NCBI GenBank assembly: GCA_018648225.1
Contig: JABGRQ010000211.1
Coordinates: 1-52,835, forward strand
Origin: Chloroflexota bacterium
Lineage (GTDB): Bacteria > Chloroflexota > Anaerolineae > Anaerolineales > UBA11858
DNA: 52,835 bases
Reading direction: 5' to 3'
Position numbers and translations under genes: made by a program. The notes under the pieces were generated by a model. It was not told where the DNA came from. It searched no databases and worked only from the letters and a program-made list of their open reading frames with translations. Below are positions 8,835 to 16,319 of the stretch, piece by piece. How positions within the stretch are numbered: position 1 is the stretch's first letter; each line of letters opens with the position of its first letter.

Positions 8835-9095
8835 ATGAAAATGATCATAGCTATCATCAATAACGCGAAAAGCGAAGCCGTGTCTGAAGCCCTGCTTGAT
8901 GCTAATTTCCGGGTCACACGCCTGGCAACCACAGGGAGTTTACTCCGCGATGGCGCAACCACGCTGATGATCGGCGCTGAAAGCTCGTTGGTTGAAGATG
9001 CCCTCAAGATTATCCGCGCCCAAATTTCCTCTGAGCCTGAGAAAAAACAAGCCACGCTATACGTGCTCAATGTAAAAAACTTCAATCGTGTCTAA
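8835..9095 (+). CDS. small PII-like protein of the cyclic-di-AMP receptor family (PstA/DarA, DUF970)
   Basis: 86 residues, a single ferredoxin-like PII fold. The diagnostic stretch is FRVTRLATTG (25-34) then LLRDGATTLMIG (36-47), ending in ATLYVLNV. Lined up with characterised PstA/DarA proteins, Arg26, Thr28, Leu37 and Gly47, known to contact c-di-AMP, fall at identical positions; the usual Phe36 and Asn41 are Leu and Ala. The protein is about 20 residues shorter than typical members (about 109): the long loop before the last strand is missing. AGAGG lies nine bases before the ATG. The second antiporter starts 3 nt after its stop. It likely forms trimers and may bind the antiporters or compete with their fused domains; this is inferred. 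Confidence 0.88.
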   Translation: MKMIIAIINNAKSEAVSEALLDANFRVTRLATTGSLLRDGATTLMIGAESSLVEDALKIIRAQISSEPEKKQATLYVLNVKNFNRV

Positions 9096-9098
9096 TCC

Positions 9099-10949
9099 AT
9101 GTCATCCGAACAATTATTCTTCATCGAAGAACGCATTATCCTGCTGCTTTTTCTAGCCAGTCTGGTTGGGATTGCCGCCCGCCGCCTGCGCATGCCCTAC
9201 ACTGTAGGTTTGGTGTTGGTCGGTTTTGGGTTGACATTCTTTGAACAAGTTGAACTCAGCATAGCATCAGATGTAATTTTGGGAATTTTAATTCCGCCGC
9301 TGGTTTTCGAAGCCGCATACCACCTAAATCTTGATGATTTGCGCCGCAATCTCAAACCGATTTTGATCCTAACCATCCCCGGAGTGTTGATCACAACCTT
9401 GCTCGTAGGTGGGGTGATCTCCCTCGGTGCCGGATTCAGCATCCAAACCGCGTTGCTCTTCGGCGCGCTCGTCGCCGCCACCGATCCCGATGCCGTTGTT
9501 GCCCTCATTCGCTCACTGGGCGTCCCGAAACGTTTGCAAGTACTGCTCGAAGGCGAAAGCCTGCTCAACGATGGCACTGTCATCGTGCTCTATAATTTGC
9601 TCCTGAGCGCCATTCTGACAGGCAATTTCAGCGTAGCCAACAGCCTGACACAATTCGTCAGCGTGGCGGGCGGCGGGCTATTTGTCGGTTTCATTATCGG
9701 CTGGCTGCTTTCACAAATCATCAGCCGCATTGATGACCATTTACTCGAAACCACACTGACCAGCGTACTGGCCTATGCTGCCTATCTGGTCGGCGAGAGT
9801 ATCGGTGTGAGCGGCGTGATGGCTGTCGTTGCAGCCGGGCTGGTCAATGGCAACCTGGGAACCAAAGGTATGTCACCGACCACGCGCATTGTGGTCTACA
9901 ATTTTTGGGAATACGCTGCCTTTTTGGCAACTAATCTGGTTTTCTTGCTCATCGGCTTACAAATCAATCTCGCTATGCTACTCGCCAACTGGCAAGCTAT
10001 TTTATGGGCGATTGGCGCAGTACTGGTTGCGCGCGCCGTGGTTGTTTATAGTTTACGATTCTTTAGCGCCAATATTCCCTTGCGTTGGCGGCATGTACTT
10101 TTTTGGGGTGGCTTGCGCGGCGCTCTGGCACCCGCGCTGGCGCTAGGTCTCCCGCTTGAATTCGGAGAATTGCGCGGCCAACTCCAGGCGATGGTCTTCG
10201 GGGTTGTACTCTTCAATTTACTGGTACAGGGCATCACGCTGGGGCCACTGGTGCGCAAACTAAAACTCGTTCAGCGCAGCCAAACCCAAGATGAATATGA
10301 GCGGCGGCACGCCCGAGCGGTGGCATCCCGCGCCGCCCATAACCACTTGGAACAACGCTATCAGGAAGGGCTGATTTCCCAGCAAAGCTGGCAAATGCTC
10401 ACGGTGTTGTTTCAACGCCGCATCGCCGCCTTGAGCAACGCCGTTGGCGAAGTGATTCAACTCGACCCCCAGGTAGAAGCCGAAGAACTGGATACCGCCT
10501 GGCGAGAATCCCTGCTCGCACAACGCAGCGCTTTCAAAGCTCTTCTACGCGATGGCGTGATTACTGAAAATACCTTCAATCACCTCATTGGCGAAGTAGA
10601 CCTCGCGTTGTCAGACCCCGAATCGCACTGGGCAATCATTAAATATAATTCTCAACCGCAAGAAATTGAATCCCTGCTGACGGTATTCATTCAGGAACAC
10701 GACGCCGAAAATGCTACCAATACGCTCAACCGAATGGGCTATTCGCTCACTCGACTTTCAAGTACTAGCGGTTTTCGAAAAGAAAGTATAAGCACATTTA
10801 TTATGGGTATCCCAAAAGAGCAAGAAGAGGCTGCCATCCAGGCGTTAAAGAGCAACTGCCAACCGCGCGCAAATAGCACCGCTCAAAAAACAACTGGGGG
10901 CGCTTCAATTTTTAGTTTTGAAATTGAACGATATGAGGAAATTTATTAA
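9099..10949 (+). CDS. CPA1-type cation/proton antiporter with C-terminal PII-like (PstA/DarA) domain, second copy
   Basis: 616 residues, a clear paralogue of the antiporter at 6670 but without the lipoprotein-like N-terminus; its first membrane helix begins near residue 12. Motifs: PPLVFEAAY (66-74), ATDPDAVVAL (127-136, with Asp where the paralogue has Val after TDP), ESLLNDGTV (153-161) and GGLRGA (337-342). A charged helical region (about 390-515) leads to a PII-like domain at 522-616 with SLTRLSSTSGF and GGASIFSFEIE. Thr28, Phe36 and Gly47 equivalents of PstA are kept, but Arg26 is Ser and Asn41 is Ile. Its stop overlaps the next start (TAATG), implying translational coupling to the second small PII-like protein. 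The antiporter call is firm; regulation by a nucleotide is inference. Confidence 0.9.
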   Translation: MSSEQLFFIEERIILLLFLASLVGIAARRLRMPYTVGLVLVGFGLTFFEQVELSIASDVILGILIPPLVFEAAYHLNLDDLRRNLKPILILTIPGVLITTLLVGGVISLGAGFSIQTALLFGALVAATDPDAVVALIRSLGVPKRLQVLLEGESLLNDGTVIVLYNLLLSAILTGNFSVANSLTQFVSVAGGGLFVGFIIGWLLSQIISRIDDHLLETTLTSVLAYAAYLVGESIGVSGVMAVVAAGLVNGNLGTKGMSPTTRIVVYNFWEYAAFLATNLVFLLIGLQINLAMLLANWQAILWAIGAVLVARAVVVYSLRFFSANIPLRWRHVLFWGGLRGALAPALALGLPLEFGELRGQLQAMVFGVVLFNLLVQGITLGPLVRKLKLVQRSQTQDEYERRHARAVASRAAHNHLEQRYQEGLISQQSWQMLTVLFQRRIAALSNAVGEVIQLDPQVEAEELDTAWRESLLAQRSAFKALLRDGVITENTFNHLIGEVDLALSDPESHWAIIKYNSQPQEIESLLTVFIQEHDAENATNTLNRMGYSLTRLSSTSGFRKESISTFIMGIPKEQEEAAIQALKSNCQPRANSTAQKTTGGASIFSFEIERYEEIY

Positions 10950-11221
10950 TGGCTATGAAAATGATAATCTCAATTCTTAAAGACGATGATACAGATGCCG
11001 TCTCCGATGCGCTGATGGAGCAAGATTACCATGTCACAAGGATCGCCTCCAGCGGCGGATTTCTTCGGCAAGGACGCAGCACTCTAATGATCGGCGTCCC
11101 TGCCGAAGAAGTCGATCAGGCCATTCAGATTGTTAATGAAAACTGCGTCCCCACGATTGAACCGATGATGCGCAAAGCGACAGTTTTCGTACTCAATGTG
11201 GAATATTTCGAGCATATTTAG
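10949..11221 (+). CDS. small PII-like protein of the cyclic-di-AMP receptor family, second copy
   Basis: 90 residues; residues 3-90 line up with the protein at 8835. Conserved pattern: YHVTRIASSGGFLRQG then STLMIG, closing with ATVFVLNV. In PstA numbering Thr28, Gly35, Phe36, Leu37 and Gly47 are kept, Arg26 is His and Asn41 is Arg. The long loop before the last strand is again absent. The start overlaps the stop of antiporter B by one base, with GAGGAA eight bases upstream; Met3 is an alternative start that would give exact family numbering. The 3' end overlaps the convergent gene at 11218 by 4 bp. It completes the second antiporter/PII-like module. Confidence 0.88.
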   Translation: MAMKMIISILKDDDTDAVSDALMEQDYHVTRIASSGGFLRQGRSTLMIGVPAEEVDQAIQIVNENCVPTIEPMMRKATVFVLNVEYFEHI

Positions 11222-11664
11222 TGATCCGTGGCCCACAAGGGGTGTCCGGACTCATCTCGAAGGTGAACCATCTGCCCGGAGTTGAGATTTATCAACGAGA
11301 TGACTTCAAAACTATCCTGCTCGTAGAAACCTGTCACACTCACCGGGTCACCAATTTGCGGCGTAAAGCCTTGATCTGTGGCATAACGCCAGGAACGCCG
11401 CGCAATCCCCAAATTTGACCCATCTCCAAGCGACAATACCAACTCCCGGTTGGACATGCTTACAACCACCCCTTGAACCTGCACTACATTCTGCACGGGC
11501 ATTTCGTCTGTGTATTCATCGGATTCATGCACCTGGTTTTCGCTCTGATTCAACCCGTCGGGCTGCGATAGATCGCCCAACTTCGCCTGGGTGCGATTCA
11601 CCGCCCCGACAAACAGAACCAACACCAACCCCGCGTAGAGCGTCCACAAAATAATTTTTTTCAT
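11218..11664 (-). CDS. small membrane-anchored protein of unknown function, DUF4405 partner
   Basis: 148 residues: one N-terminal helix (about 4-22, signal anchor), an acidic linker, then a beta-rich domain (about 58-148) with alternating hydrophobic strands and the pattern IGDPVSVTGFY, which resembles small OB-fold domains. I do not recognise a named family. It lies 17 nt downstream of the DUF4405 gene and is almost certainly cotranscribed with it, so an extracytoplasmic role next to that b-type membrane protein is likely. It has no Cys, so it carries no c-type heme or Fe-S site. Confidence 0.7.
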   Translation of the reverse strand: MKKIILWTLYAGLVLVLFVGAVNRTQAKLGDLSQPDGLNQSENQVHESDEYTDEMPVQNVVQVQGVVVSMSNRELVLSLGDGSNLGIARRSWRYATDQGFTPQIGDPVSVTGFYEQDSFEVISLINLNSGQMVHLRDESGHPLWATDH

Positions 11665-11681
11665 CAGTATTATTCCTTATG

Positions 11682-12290
11682 TCAACTGCGAACTGGAATC
11701 TGAGCCAAACGTGATCTGGTTTTGAACAGCTTGGTGGTAACTTTCGTGACCCATTTCCAGTGAATGGCAAAGTGCAGCACAGCCGCGGCGATCATCGCGG
11801 TTCCAGCCCAGGTGTGAATCAAATCCCAAACCGCGGGGCTGAAAAGCAGCGTAACGCCGGTCGTGCCACCCTCGACGGAGAAGAAAAAGAAATACAGACC
11901 GCTGAGCGCGGTGAAAAGAAAACTCAGGCCAATTGTGCTGTTAATCAACAGATTGAATTTGCTGCCCGAGCTAAGGCTCTGGGCGCGCCCCAGCGCCTTA
12001 TTAACCACGCGACGGGTCATATTCACGATCCAGGCCCAATGCAGCGGAATGTGGATCGCTGCAATCGCGATCATCGCGAGGCCAACCCAGGAGTGCCAGG
12101 ATTCCCAGGTATGGCGTTCGAATAAAATGATGATGCCATACTTGGCATTGCGCCCGCCCTGATAGCCGCCGATGGGTAAGAACAAAAAGTAAATTCCCGA
12201 AATAAAGCTAATCAGGCCGCTAAAAAACAGCCCGAAGTCAATCAACCAATTATTACGCGTACGGGGCGAAACCGATTTCAATGTTGCCAT
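11682..12290 (-). CDS. DUF4405-family membrane protein (b-type cytochrome-like)
   Basis: About 202 residues with four hydrophobic helices arranged as two similar halves. Each half has a His-containing pair: HTWESWHSWVGLAMIAIAAIHIPLHW in the first half (split here only to name it: H-T-W-E-S-W-H-S-W, then I-H-I-P-L-H-W) and D-L-I-H-T-W-A-G with V-L-H-F-A-I-H-W in the second. Such paired His are typical heme ligands in cytochrome b561-like proteins, so electron transfer across the membrane is plausible. The start at 12290 (MATLKS) is chosen because AGGAG lies seven bases before it; an upstream in-frame ATG at 12329 lacks such a site. Controlled by the phased operator at 12338-12392. Confidence 0.8.
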   Translation of the reverse strand: MATLKSVSPRTRNNWLIDFGLFFSGLISFISGIYFLFLPIGGYQGGRNAKYGIIILFERHTWESWHSWVGLAMIAIAAIHIPLHWAWIVNMTRRVVNKALGRAQSLSSGSKFNLLINSTIGLSFLFTALSGLYFFFFSVEGGTTGVTLLFSPAVWDLIHTWAGTAMIAAAVLHFAIHWKWVTKVTTKLFKTRSRLAQIPVRS

Positions 12291-12337
12291 GCAGATACTC
12301 CTGAGATAACAAAACCATTGGGGATTCAATTGCCTAT

Positions 12338-12392
12338 AGTGTATCGACTAGATGTGAAGATGTTGTGAAGAATTTTTGCATATTTTGTGAAA
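12338..12392 (-). promoter_or_regulatory. promoter with 11-bp-phased direct repeats upstream of the DUF4405 operon
   Basis: On the plus strand TGTGAAG occurs at 12353 and 12364 and TGTGAAA at 12386, that is at 0, 11 and 33 bp: one or three DNA turns apart. On the minus strand these read CTTCACA. Nine bases from the nearest unit is a -10-like TACACT (minus strand, 12343-12338), 48 nt from the start codon. Tandem 11-bp units covering the -35 position are the hallmark of OmpR/PhoB-type response regulators. The same geometry recurs before the DUF2202 gene. Confidence 0.6.
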
Positions 12393-12467
12393 CCTTGCAC
12401 AGGCAATGCACCAACAGGCGATTTGTCGCAAAGTGAATAACGGCACTCCCGCACAAATTGCTGGTAT

Positions 12468-12504
12468 AAAAAAGAGTGCACAAACATCATGCGCACTCTT
12501 TTTT
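12468..12504 (-). terminator. intrinsic terminator after the cytochrome operon
   Basis: A perfect 12-bp stem (12468-12479 with 12493-12504) with a 13-nt loop and six U residues when read on the minus strand, 58 nt past the stop of the cytochrome c gene. It separates that operon from the DUF4405 promoter downstream. Confidence 0.85.
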
Positions 12505-12562
12505 GTAGAAATCTCCGCGTGGAAGGATAGAGCGAAACAAAGATCGATTAAAGAAGAGTTGC

Positions 12563-14248
12563 CTACACCACACGTGTTCTTCGGCTAAACACGCCCATAC
12601 GTATCATGCCCAGCAAGCCAACAACCAGCAAGAACGCAGGAACGATCACCGCGGTAGCGGCTATCAGCCAGGCGCGCGCATCCATGCGCTCAGACCAACT
12701 CAGCGGTTGTTCATCAGGGAGCAAGAAAAGCGGAATCTCGCCATCGACGTGACCCTGCTCGTTACCTGCTGCGCCACTCTCCTGACCAGCCCACTCCGGC
12801 GGACCGCCTTGTCCGTCTTCATGCGCTTGATCGAGCATTGCCGCGGCCTGCTGGGTCGCATCGGGGGCAACTTGCGGTTCTGTAACCGGGGTTTCGGATT
12901 GAGACATAGCATCCGCCTGGGCGACGGTGTCTTGTTGCTGTTGCTGACCCGGTGGCTGGGTTTCATCTTGTTGCCACCATGCGCCACCTCTGCCATTACC
13001 ATTATTCCCATTTTCGTTGTTGCTGTTGCCATTCCCGGTAGCGGCATTTTCGGCGTCCGTGGCGGCTGCGGCTGTATTTTCATTCGCAGTGTTACTCCCA
13101 CCACGTCCCTGGCCGCCTCGGCCACCCTGTCCACTTTGTCCAGGGTTTGTGTCACCCTCGGTTTGCCACCACGGGCCACCACCAGTGCGCGCCGGTTCGG
13201 CAACTTCGGGAGCATTAGGTTCCCAGGCTCGAATAAAGCCCACAATAGCCTGAATTTCAGCTTCGGTCAGACGGTCACCCCAGGCGGGCATGGAAGTATC
13301 GGATACACCCAGTGTGATAATCTGCTGCAAGGCCTGATCGTTGGTATCTTCCAGAAAACCTTTGACATTCAACGATGGGGCGCGTTGGGTTCCCTGTCCT
13401 TCGGGGCCATGACAGAAGGAACAACTTGTAGCGAATAGCGATTCGCCCAAAGCCAGGCTCTCCGCTGTGACCGGGATCGGCCCAACCTCGGGCGCTGGAA
13501 TTGCGCCTGCGGGGACTTGATCCCACTCGGTGAGCAGAGTCAGCACCGCAGAAATTTCTTCATCTTCGAGGGCATTTTCCCAACTTGCCATCAGCGTACC
13601 GGAGACACCGCTACGCACAATGCGTTCGAGTTCTTCCCAAGTTTTCTCGCTTACCAGGGGGTCGTTAAGCGCCGGGGCCAGAGCTGTGCCAACGCCATCA
13701 GCGCCGTGGCAGGCCACACACTCCTGGGCATAGACAGTGATCCCCAGGGCCAAAGTTTCACCCCCGGGCATTTCAGCTAACAACGCCAACACTTCAGGAT
13801 CCGGTTCAGCTGCAAAAGGAATGCGGGGCACCAATCCCAGGTTGACCACGCGGTCCTGCACAGCCTGCCAATCCACCGCTTGAACCAGGGAGACTAACTG
13901 ACCCACTTGATAATCACTCAATGGGCCACCATCTTCCTGATTCCAGGCTGGCATGGAGGTACCAAACAAGCCGCGCGAGATAATCTTAAACAGGGTTTCG
14001 GCATCGGTTGCGCGTAAACCTTCGTTATCCAGGGGTGGATTCGAGCCAATGCCCTCCCCTGCCATGCCATGACAAATCGTGCAGTTCTCAGCATAAATGG
14101 TTATAGCTTCATCAATATCGGCCTGCTCTTGAGCTGCCTGCGCCACAACCAGGCGCTGAGGCTCTTGTAGGGCATACAGCAACAACCCCGTGCCAATCAG
14201 CAATGTGGCGATCATACCGATCAAGATTTCAATTCGGTTGGTTTTCAT
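12563..14248 (-). CDS. triheme c-type cytochrome with low-complexity linker and C-terminal membrane anchor
   Basis: 561 residues. An N-terminal helix (about 8-26) is followed by three class I cytochrome c domains with heme sites CTICH (56-60), CVACH (177-181) and CSFCH (276-280). Each is followed by a Met ligand candidate in GTSMPAW (97-102), GTLMASW (217-223) or DTSMPAW (317-323). Then comes about 150 residues rich in Gly, Asn and Gln containing two Trp-pair motifs (GGPWWQ, GGAWWQ), and a C-terminal helix (526-549) with a basic cytoplasmic tail. It is the last gene of the cytochrome b/Rieske operon, 11 nt after the Rieske stop, so it most likely takes electrons from that complex. The tandem domains, wide linker and double membrane anchoring are unusual. 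Confidence 0.9.
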   Translation of the reverse strand: MKTNRIEILIGMIATLLIGTGLLLYALQEPQRLVVAQAAQEQADIDEAITIYAENCTICHGMAGEGIGSNPPLDNEGLRATDAETLFKIISRGLFGTSMPAWNQEDGGPLSDYQVGQLVSLVQAVDWQAVQDRVVNLGLVPRIPFAAEPDPEVLALLAEMPGGETLALGITVYAQECVACHGADGVGTALAPALNDPLVSEKTWEELERIVRSGVSGTLMASWENALEDEEISAVLTLLTEWDQVPAGAIPAPEVGPIPVTAESLALGESLFATSCSFCHGPEGQGTQRAPSLNVKGFLEDTNDQALQQIITLGVSDTSMPAWGDRLTEAEIQAIVGFIRAWEPNAPEVAEPARTGGGPWWQTEGDTNPGQSGQGGRGGQGRGGSNTANENTAAAATDAENAATGNGNSNNENGNNGNGRGGAWWQQDETQPPGQQQQQDTVAQADAMSQSETPVTEPQVAPDATQQAAAMLDQAHEDGQGGPPEWAGQESGAAGNEQGHVDGEIPLFLLPDEQPLSWSERMDARAWLIAATAVIVPAFLLVVGLLGMIRMGVFSRRTRVV

Positions 14249-14259
14249 TCGTCATTCTC

Positions 14260-14751
14260 CTAGGCTGCGTAAACCACATGCGCGGGGTCAAAACCGTCGC
14301 GGACAATCAAATTGCCAGTATCCACCTGGATGATGCCCTCCTCGATACTGACTGCAAAAAGATCCAGCGGGCGCGGGGCTGGTGGGTTAAGCACATCCCC
14401 ATCGGAAGTAAATTGCGAGTTATGGCAGGGACAAATAAACATATTTTCAGTTTGCTCCCAGGGAACGCTGCAGCCAAGGTGCGTACAGCGCTGATAGATT
14501 GCCAAAAAGCCGCCATCTTCAAAACGTGCAAGATAAAAACGCCCGTCAGTGATGTGGGTAACCGATCCGGGAGGAAAATCTCCCACCGCGCCGACGGTGA
14601 GTACCCCGCCGAATTCGCCTTCAGCTAAACGGGGCTGCATATACGCAATGGCCAGGGCGCCAGCCTCCAGGGCAGTGATCCCGCCAATCACACTCCAGGC
14701 GGTTTTTAAAAAATCTCGACGGGTAACGGTAGTGTCGTTTATTTCAGTCAT
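14260..14751 (-). CDS. Rieske [2Fe-2S] protein of a bc-type complex
   Basis: 163 residues. A Tat-type N-terminus (TVTRRDFLKTAW, 8-19) with a following hydrophobic helix acts as a membrane anchor. The cluster motifs CTHLGC (89-94) and CPCHNSQF (107-114) supply two Cys and two His ligands; Asn replaces the usual Gly of CPCHGS. It transfers electrons from quinol to the cytochrome c next door. The start at 14751 is preferred over an upstream TTG because GGAG precedes it and it yields the twin-Arg motif at a normal distance. It sits 16 nt after the cytochrome b stop. Confidence 0.92.
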   Translation of the reverse strand: MTEINDTTVTRRDFLKTAWSVIGGITALEAGALAIAYMQPRLAEGEFGGVLTVGAVGDFPPGSVTHITDGRFYLARFEDGGFLAIYQRCTHLGCSVPWEQTENMFICPCHNSQFTSDGDVLNPPAPRPLDLFAVSIEEGIIQVDTGNLIVRDGFDPAHVVYAA

Positions 14752-14767
14752 AATGCAATCACTCCGG

Positions 14768-16186
14768 TTAATGAGCGGGAACAATCTCCCAGGGCCAGAA
14801 CAATTGCATGCCTTCGCCGCGGAAGAAAATACCGATAATTGTCAGAACAATCAGGGCTACAAATAAATAGGTGAACCCAATCAGGATACGCTCTTCCCGA
14901 TCGGTTTTAAAGATCATTCGTAGCGCTGCTTGAAGCAGGTAAAAACCTAGCAGCAATAGCGAAAGTGGTAGCAGACCATTTGATATCCAGGTCGGCCAGC
15001 CGGGCAACCAGTCGGTCCAGTTCAGGGCAAACTCATCGACCAAAACCCAGATGGGGGTGATGAATAGTGACAGGCTGGTTGCGATCAAGGTGAGATAGCG
15101 GCCGCGCCACGAGCGGAAATACACACCCACGCTCTCCAGAGAAATATCATAAAATGGCAACAAGGCCAGCGCACCGAGGGCCAGCACAGGGATCAGCACC
15201 GCCGCGATCACCGGGTGGAAGTGCAATAGCAATTCTTGCAAGCCCATAAAATACCACGGCGCTTTGGCCGGATTGGGGCTAACATCTGGATTGGCGATTC
15301 CTTCCAGCGGGGCCGCGACCAGCATGCCAATCGTAAGCATGACCGCAATCCATGTCACTGCCCAGATCAGTTCAACGCGCACCAGATGCGGGATGGTGGT
15401 GACGCGCTCGGAGCGTGTGGTTTCCTCTTCGGGGGCTGCCAACTCAGCGGTGGTCTTGGGTATCGAGAGTCCACCATCCTTACGCACGCGCCAGAAGTGA
15501 TACGACATCAACATGACAATGCTGACCGGGATCACACTGATATGCAGAGCATAAAAATTAAGCAGCGTGTTTGCACTGACTTCAGGGCCGCCGAGTAGCA
15601 GATTACTAAGCCATGATCCAACCAGAGGCACATATTCAACGATGCTGGTCCCTACGGTAATTGCCCAAAAGGCTAACTGATCCCAGGGAAGCAGATAACC
15701 CGTGAAATTAGCGCCCAGTACCAACAGCAGCATGACAACCCCGATAATCCAGTTGGTTTCACGCGGCGGACGGTAGGTCCCGGTGAAAAAGACGCGCAGC
15801 AAATGAAGGATAGATACCACTACCAGTAAATTCGCGCTCCAGTGATGGATATTGCGGATTAACTCCCCGAACCATACGTTGGTACGCAAATTGAGAATAT
15901 CAAGATAAGCCTGGGGCGGGCTGGGGGTATAGTTCATTTCAAGCAATACGCCGGTAGACATGAGCAGCACCACCAGGAGTGCAGATAGGCCACCCAGACC
16001 CCAGGTATAACTAAAACGCAGGGTACGCACATCAACTTTTGCGGGATGGATGTGCAAGATCATGCTATCGAGAACCATGCGCATTCGACCGCGGTCATCG
16101 GTGGGCATGCCCTTTGGCCCTAGCGTATTTCGTAAACGCTGAAAGAAACCAGCCGATGGATCGTGGGAAGTATTTTTTCTACTCAT
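14768..16186 (-). CDS. cytochrome b of a quinol-oxidising bc-type complex (b6 and subunit IV fused)
   Basis: 472 residues with about eight membrane helices. Two His pairs for the b hemes are visible: NIHHW with ILHLLRV, and ALHISV with SYHFWRV. The second half carries the Q-o-site region as PNPAKAPWYFMGLQELLLHF, here a petD-like C-terminal portion joined to the b6-like portion in one chain. It heads the operon cytochrome b, Rieske, triheme cytochrome c, so these three are likely to form one membrane complex. No cytochrome oxidase genes are nearby, and the final acceptor is unknown. Confidence 0.92.
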   Translation of the reverse strand: MSRKNTSHDPSAGFFQRLRNTLGPKGMPTDDRGRMRMVLDSMILHIHPAKVDVRTLRFSYTWGLGGLSALLVVLLMSTGVLLEMNYTPSPPQAYLDILNLRTNVWFGELIRNIHHWSANLLVVVSILHLLRVFFTGTYRPPRETNWIIGVVMLLLVLGANFTGYLLPWDQLAFWAITVGTSIVEYVPLVGSWLSNLLLGGPEVSANTLLNFYALHISVIPVSIVMLMSYHFWRVRKDGGLSIPKTTAELAAPEEETTRSERVTTIPHLVRVELIWAVTWIAVMLTIGMLVAAPLEGIANPDVSPNPAKAPWYFMGLQELLLHFHPVIAAVLIPVLALGALALLPFYDISLESVGVYFRSWRGRYLTLIATSLSLFITPIWVLVDEFALNWTDWLPGWPTWISNGLLPLSLLLLGFYLLQAALRMIFKTDREERILIGFTYLFVALIVLTIIGIFFRGEGMQLFWPWEIVPAH

Positions 16187-16235
16187 AAAATTTCCTTATT
16201 GGATGAAAAATCGTGATTTTGTCTTATCGATTTTT

Positions 16236-16294
16236 GTCACAGAGTTCACAGAGAAGACTATGTTTTTAAGGGTTTTCTCTGCGAACTCCGTGAC
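16236..16294 (-). repeat. intergenic quasi-palindrome, CACAGAG-unit type
   Basis: The 20-nt arms 16236-16255 and 16275-16294 pair with two mismatches on the plus strand. Read on the minus strand, the direction of the flanking genes, both mismatches become G-U pairs, giving a fully paired 20-bp RNA stem. Each arm is two 9-nt near-repeats (CACAGAGTT, CACAGAGAA). It separates the DUF2202 gene from cytochrome b. Confidence 0.65.
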
Positions 16295-16319
16295 TAATCG
16301 TTTTACTCGGCTCGAATAA

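Noticed and set aside
12707-13438. A 243-codon open frame antisense to the cytochrome c low-complexity linker
   Set aside because: Arises from the Gly/Asn/Gln-rich repeat codons read backwards; the minus frame has three heme motifs and a membrane anchor.
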